Shown in pieces: positions 5,441-6,577 of a DNA stretch of 6,577 bases. A program made the position numbers and the translations under genes. Within the stretch, counting starts at the first letter, position 1; each line of letters begins with the position of its first letter. The stretch comes from Tissierellia bacterium (GTDB taxonomy: Bacteria > Bacillota_A > Clostridia > Tissierellales > Peptoniphilaceae). The stretch lies in assembly GCA_012728775.1 (NCBI GenBank), contig JAAYEN010000097.1:1-6577 (forward strand), read 5' to 3'. Below the pieces are notes generated by a model. It worked only from the letters and a program-made list of their open reading frames with translations. It did not search any database and was not told where the DNA came from.

Positions 5441-6496
5441 ATGGATTTATTATTAAAAATAAATAACTTGTCTATAGACTACGAAACAAAAGCAGGACCT
5501 GTTCACGCAGTGGAAGACGTGAGCTTCACACTTAGAAAAGGCGAAAGTCTAGGACTGGTGGGCGAGTCAGGATGTGGGAAGACCACTCTTGCAAAAACCA
5601 TAATGCGAATGGGAGCAGAAAACTGCGTCATCCCCCAAGGAGAAATTCTCTTCAATGGAAAAGACATAGTCAAGATGTCCAAAGAAGAAATTAGAAAACT
5701 TCGACTAAACGACATCGCCATGGTTTCTCAGTCAGCTATGAACGCACTCAATCCCGTTTATCGAGTAGGAGACCAAATCATCGAAGGGATTATGGCCCAC
5801 ACCAAGATGACTAAAAAAGAAGCCTACGACAGAACTGTAGAAGTATTCGACATCATAGGCTTAAAACCCGACAGGATGGATGCACACCCACACCAAATGA
5901 GTGGAGGTATGAAGCAACGTGCAGTAATTGCAATGGCTCTGTCTCTCAATCCGGAATTGATAATCGCAGACGAACCCACTACAGCACTAGACGTAGTGGT
6001 ACAAGATAGAATTCTAAAGCAAATCAAAGAAGTTTTAGGAAAATTTAACAGCTCCATGATTTTCATAACCCACGACATCGCAGTGGTAAGCGAAGTATGC
6101 GAAACCATTCTAGTAATGTACGGCGGAAAAATTATGGAAAAAGCCAACACAAAAGTATTTTTCAAAAAACCATTCCATCCCTATTCCTTAGGACTACACA
6201 ATGCATCACCTAGCATTTTGGATATTGGAAAGGAATTAATCTCCATACCAGGAACCCCGCCGAATTTAATTGAAAAACAATTCGGTTGCAGGTTTAAGGA
6301 GCGCTGTCCTTTTAGAACGGATAAGTGTATGAATGAAGAACCGAATTTGACGCCTATTGACGAAAATGATCATTTAATCGCATGTCATTATCCTGAGAGA
6401 GTGGAAGAATTTAGAGAAAAAACTCAGCACAAAGAAACTTGGGATGTAGTAAGAGATAGAATCGAAATGGAAAGGGAGGTGATTGTCCATGGCTAA
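5441..6496 (+). CDS. dppD: DppD/OppD-like peptide ABC transporter ATP-binding protein
   Basis: Cytoplasmic ATPase subunit powering import, expected to heterodimerise with the DppF-like product of the next gene. In order: Walker A GESGCGKTT (41-49), Q-loop glutamine at 97 in MVSQSAMNALNP, signature MSGGMKQR (153-160), Walker B LIIADEPTTALD (173-184) with catalytic Glu178, and H-loop His211 in FITHD. The C-terminal oligopeptide-transporter domain (about 232-322) has four cysteines, C283, C289, C296 and C315, in GCRFKERCP, DKC and ACHYPE. This pattern binds an iron-sulfur cluster in a structurally characterised thermophilic DppD. All nucleotide-site residues are intact. The protein extends about 30 charged residues past that domain, giving 351 residues, slightly long for the family. 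The coding end of this extension contains the ribosome binding site of the next gene, which overlaps by eight bases. Confidence 0.96.
   Translation: MDLLLKINNLSIDYETKAGPVHAVEDVSFTLRKGESLGLVGESGCGKTTLAKTIMRMGAENCVIPQGEILFNGKDIVKMSKEEIRKLRLNDIAMVSQSAMNALNPVYRVGDQIIEGIMAHTKMTKKEAYDRTVEVFDIIGLKPDRMDAHPHQMSGGMKQRAVIAMALSLNPELIIADEPTTALDVVVQDRILKQIKEVLGKFNSSMIFITHDIAVVSEVCETILVMYGGKIMEKANTKVFFKKPFHPYSLGLHNASPSILDIGKELISIPGTPPNLIEKQFGCRFKERCPFRTDKCMNEEPNLTPIDENDHLIACHYPERVEEFREKTQHKETWDVVRDRIEMEREVIVHG
6474..6483 (+). promoter_or_regulatory. Strong ribosome binding site of the second ATPase gene, inside the upstream coding region
   Basis: GGGAGGTGAT matches nine of ten bases of the ideal AGGAGGTGAT complement of the 16S rRNA 3' end and ends five bases before the ATG at 6489. 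It is the longest Shine-Dalgarno match in the window and lies within the last codons of the preceding ATPase gene. This allows independent initiation as well as coupling. Confidence 0.8.
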
Positions 6497-6577
6497 AGAA
6501 GCCTTTATAAAAGTGCAAAACTTGCGCAAGGAATACAAAATAGGAAAAGGATTCAAAGACTTCTTTTCCAAAAGTCA
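6489..6577 (+). CDS. DppF/OppF-like peptide ABC transporter ATP-binding protein, 5' fragment
   Basis: Only the first 29 residues fall in the window. They begin MAKEAFIKVQNLRKEYKIGK and continue GFKDFFSKS. The pattern of a beta strand (FIKVQNLRKEY) followed by a basic linker is what opens the ABC domain of DppF/OppF proteins, before the Walker A motif. Identity also rests on context: this family uses two different ATPases encoded in tandem, and the preceding gene is the D-type. The ATG overlaps the last eight bases of the upstream gene in another frame and has a near-perfect ribosome binding site. No Walker motif is reached, so the function is inferred. Confidence 0.8.
   Translation, partial: MAKEAFIKVQNLRKEYKIGKGFKDFFSKS

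Noticed and set aside
5824..6165. Minus-strand frame of 113 codons inside the ATPase gene
   Set aside because: The opposite strand carries the ABC signature, Walker B and H-loop without interruption; the antisense frame has no supporting signal.

Overview
The window comes from an AT-rich, low-GC Gram-positive genome. The strong purine-rich ribosome binding sites, AGA-rich coding, an N-terminal lipobox on the solute-binding protein and a CBS-DRTGG type family II pyrophosphatase all fit an anaerobic Bacillota of the Clostridia/Tissierellia kind. I cannot place it more finely from sequence alone.

Layout. (1) Positions 1-1163, minus strand: the first 387 codons of a manganese-dependent inorganic pyrophosphatase carrying regulatory CBS and DRTGG domains. 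It starts at TTG and runs off the left edge. (2) Positions 1164-1797: a divergent, non-coding intergenic region of about 630 bases. It holds the pyrophosphatase promoter side, a composite repeat element (two blocks of 7-base repeats flanking three consecutive hairpins), a partial tandem copy of an 80-base sequence, an AT-rich promoter region for the rightward operon, and a leader with stem-loops ending just before a strong Shine-Dalgarno sequence. (3) Positions 1798-6577, plus strand: a peptide/nickel-type (Dpp/Opp family) ABC importer operon. Its order is solute-binding lipoprotein, intercistronic stem-loop, DppB-like permease, DppC-like permease, DppD-like ATPase, and the first 29 codons of a DppF/OppF-like ATPase cut by the right edge.

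How the genes work together. The lipoprotein would capture a peptide-like (or other family 5) ligand outside the membrane. The two permeases form the channel, and the two ATPases, each made with its own nucleotide site, power import. Spacing tightens downstream: 73 bases with a hairpin between binding protein and permease, then 12, 0 and an 8-base overlap. This suggests one transcript with the binding-protein part stabilised by the hairpin. The pyrophosphatase is divergently transcribed and probably functionally unrelated.

The most notable feature is the binding protein. Its domain order is circularly permuted relative to the family: the segment that normally ends these proteins follows the signal peptide, and the normal N-terminal two thirds comes after it. 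The total length is that of one complete protein.
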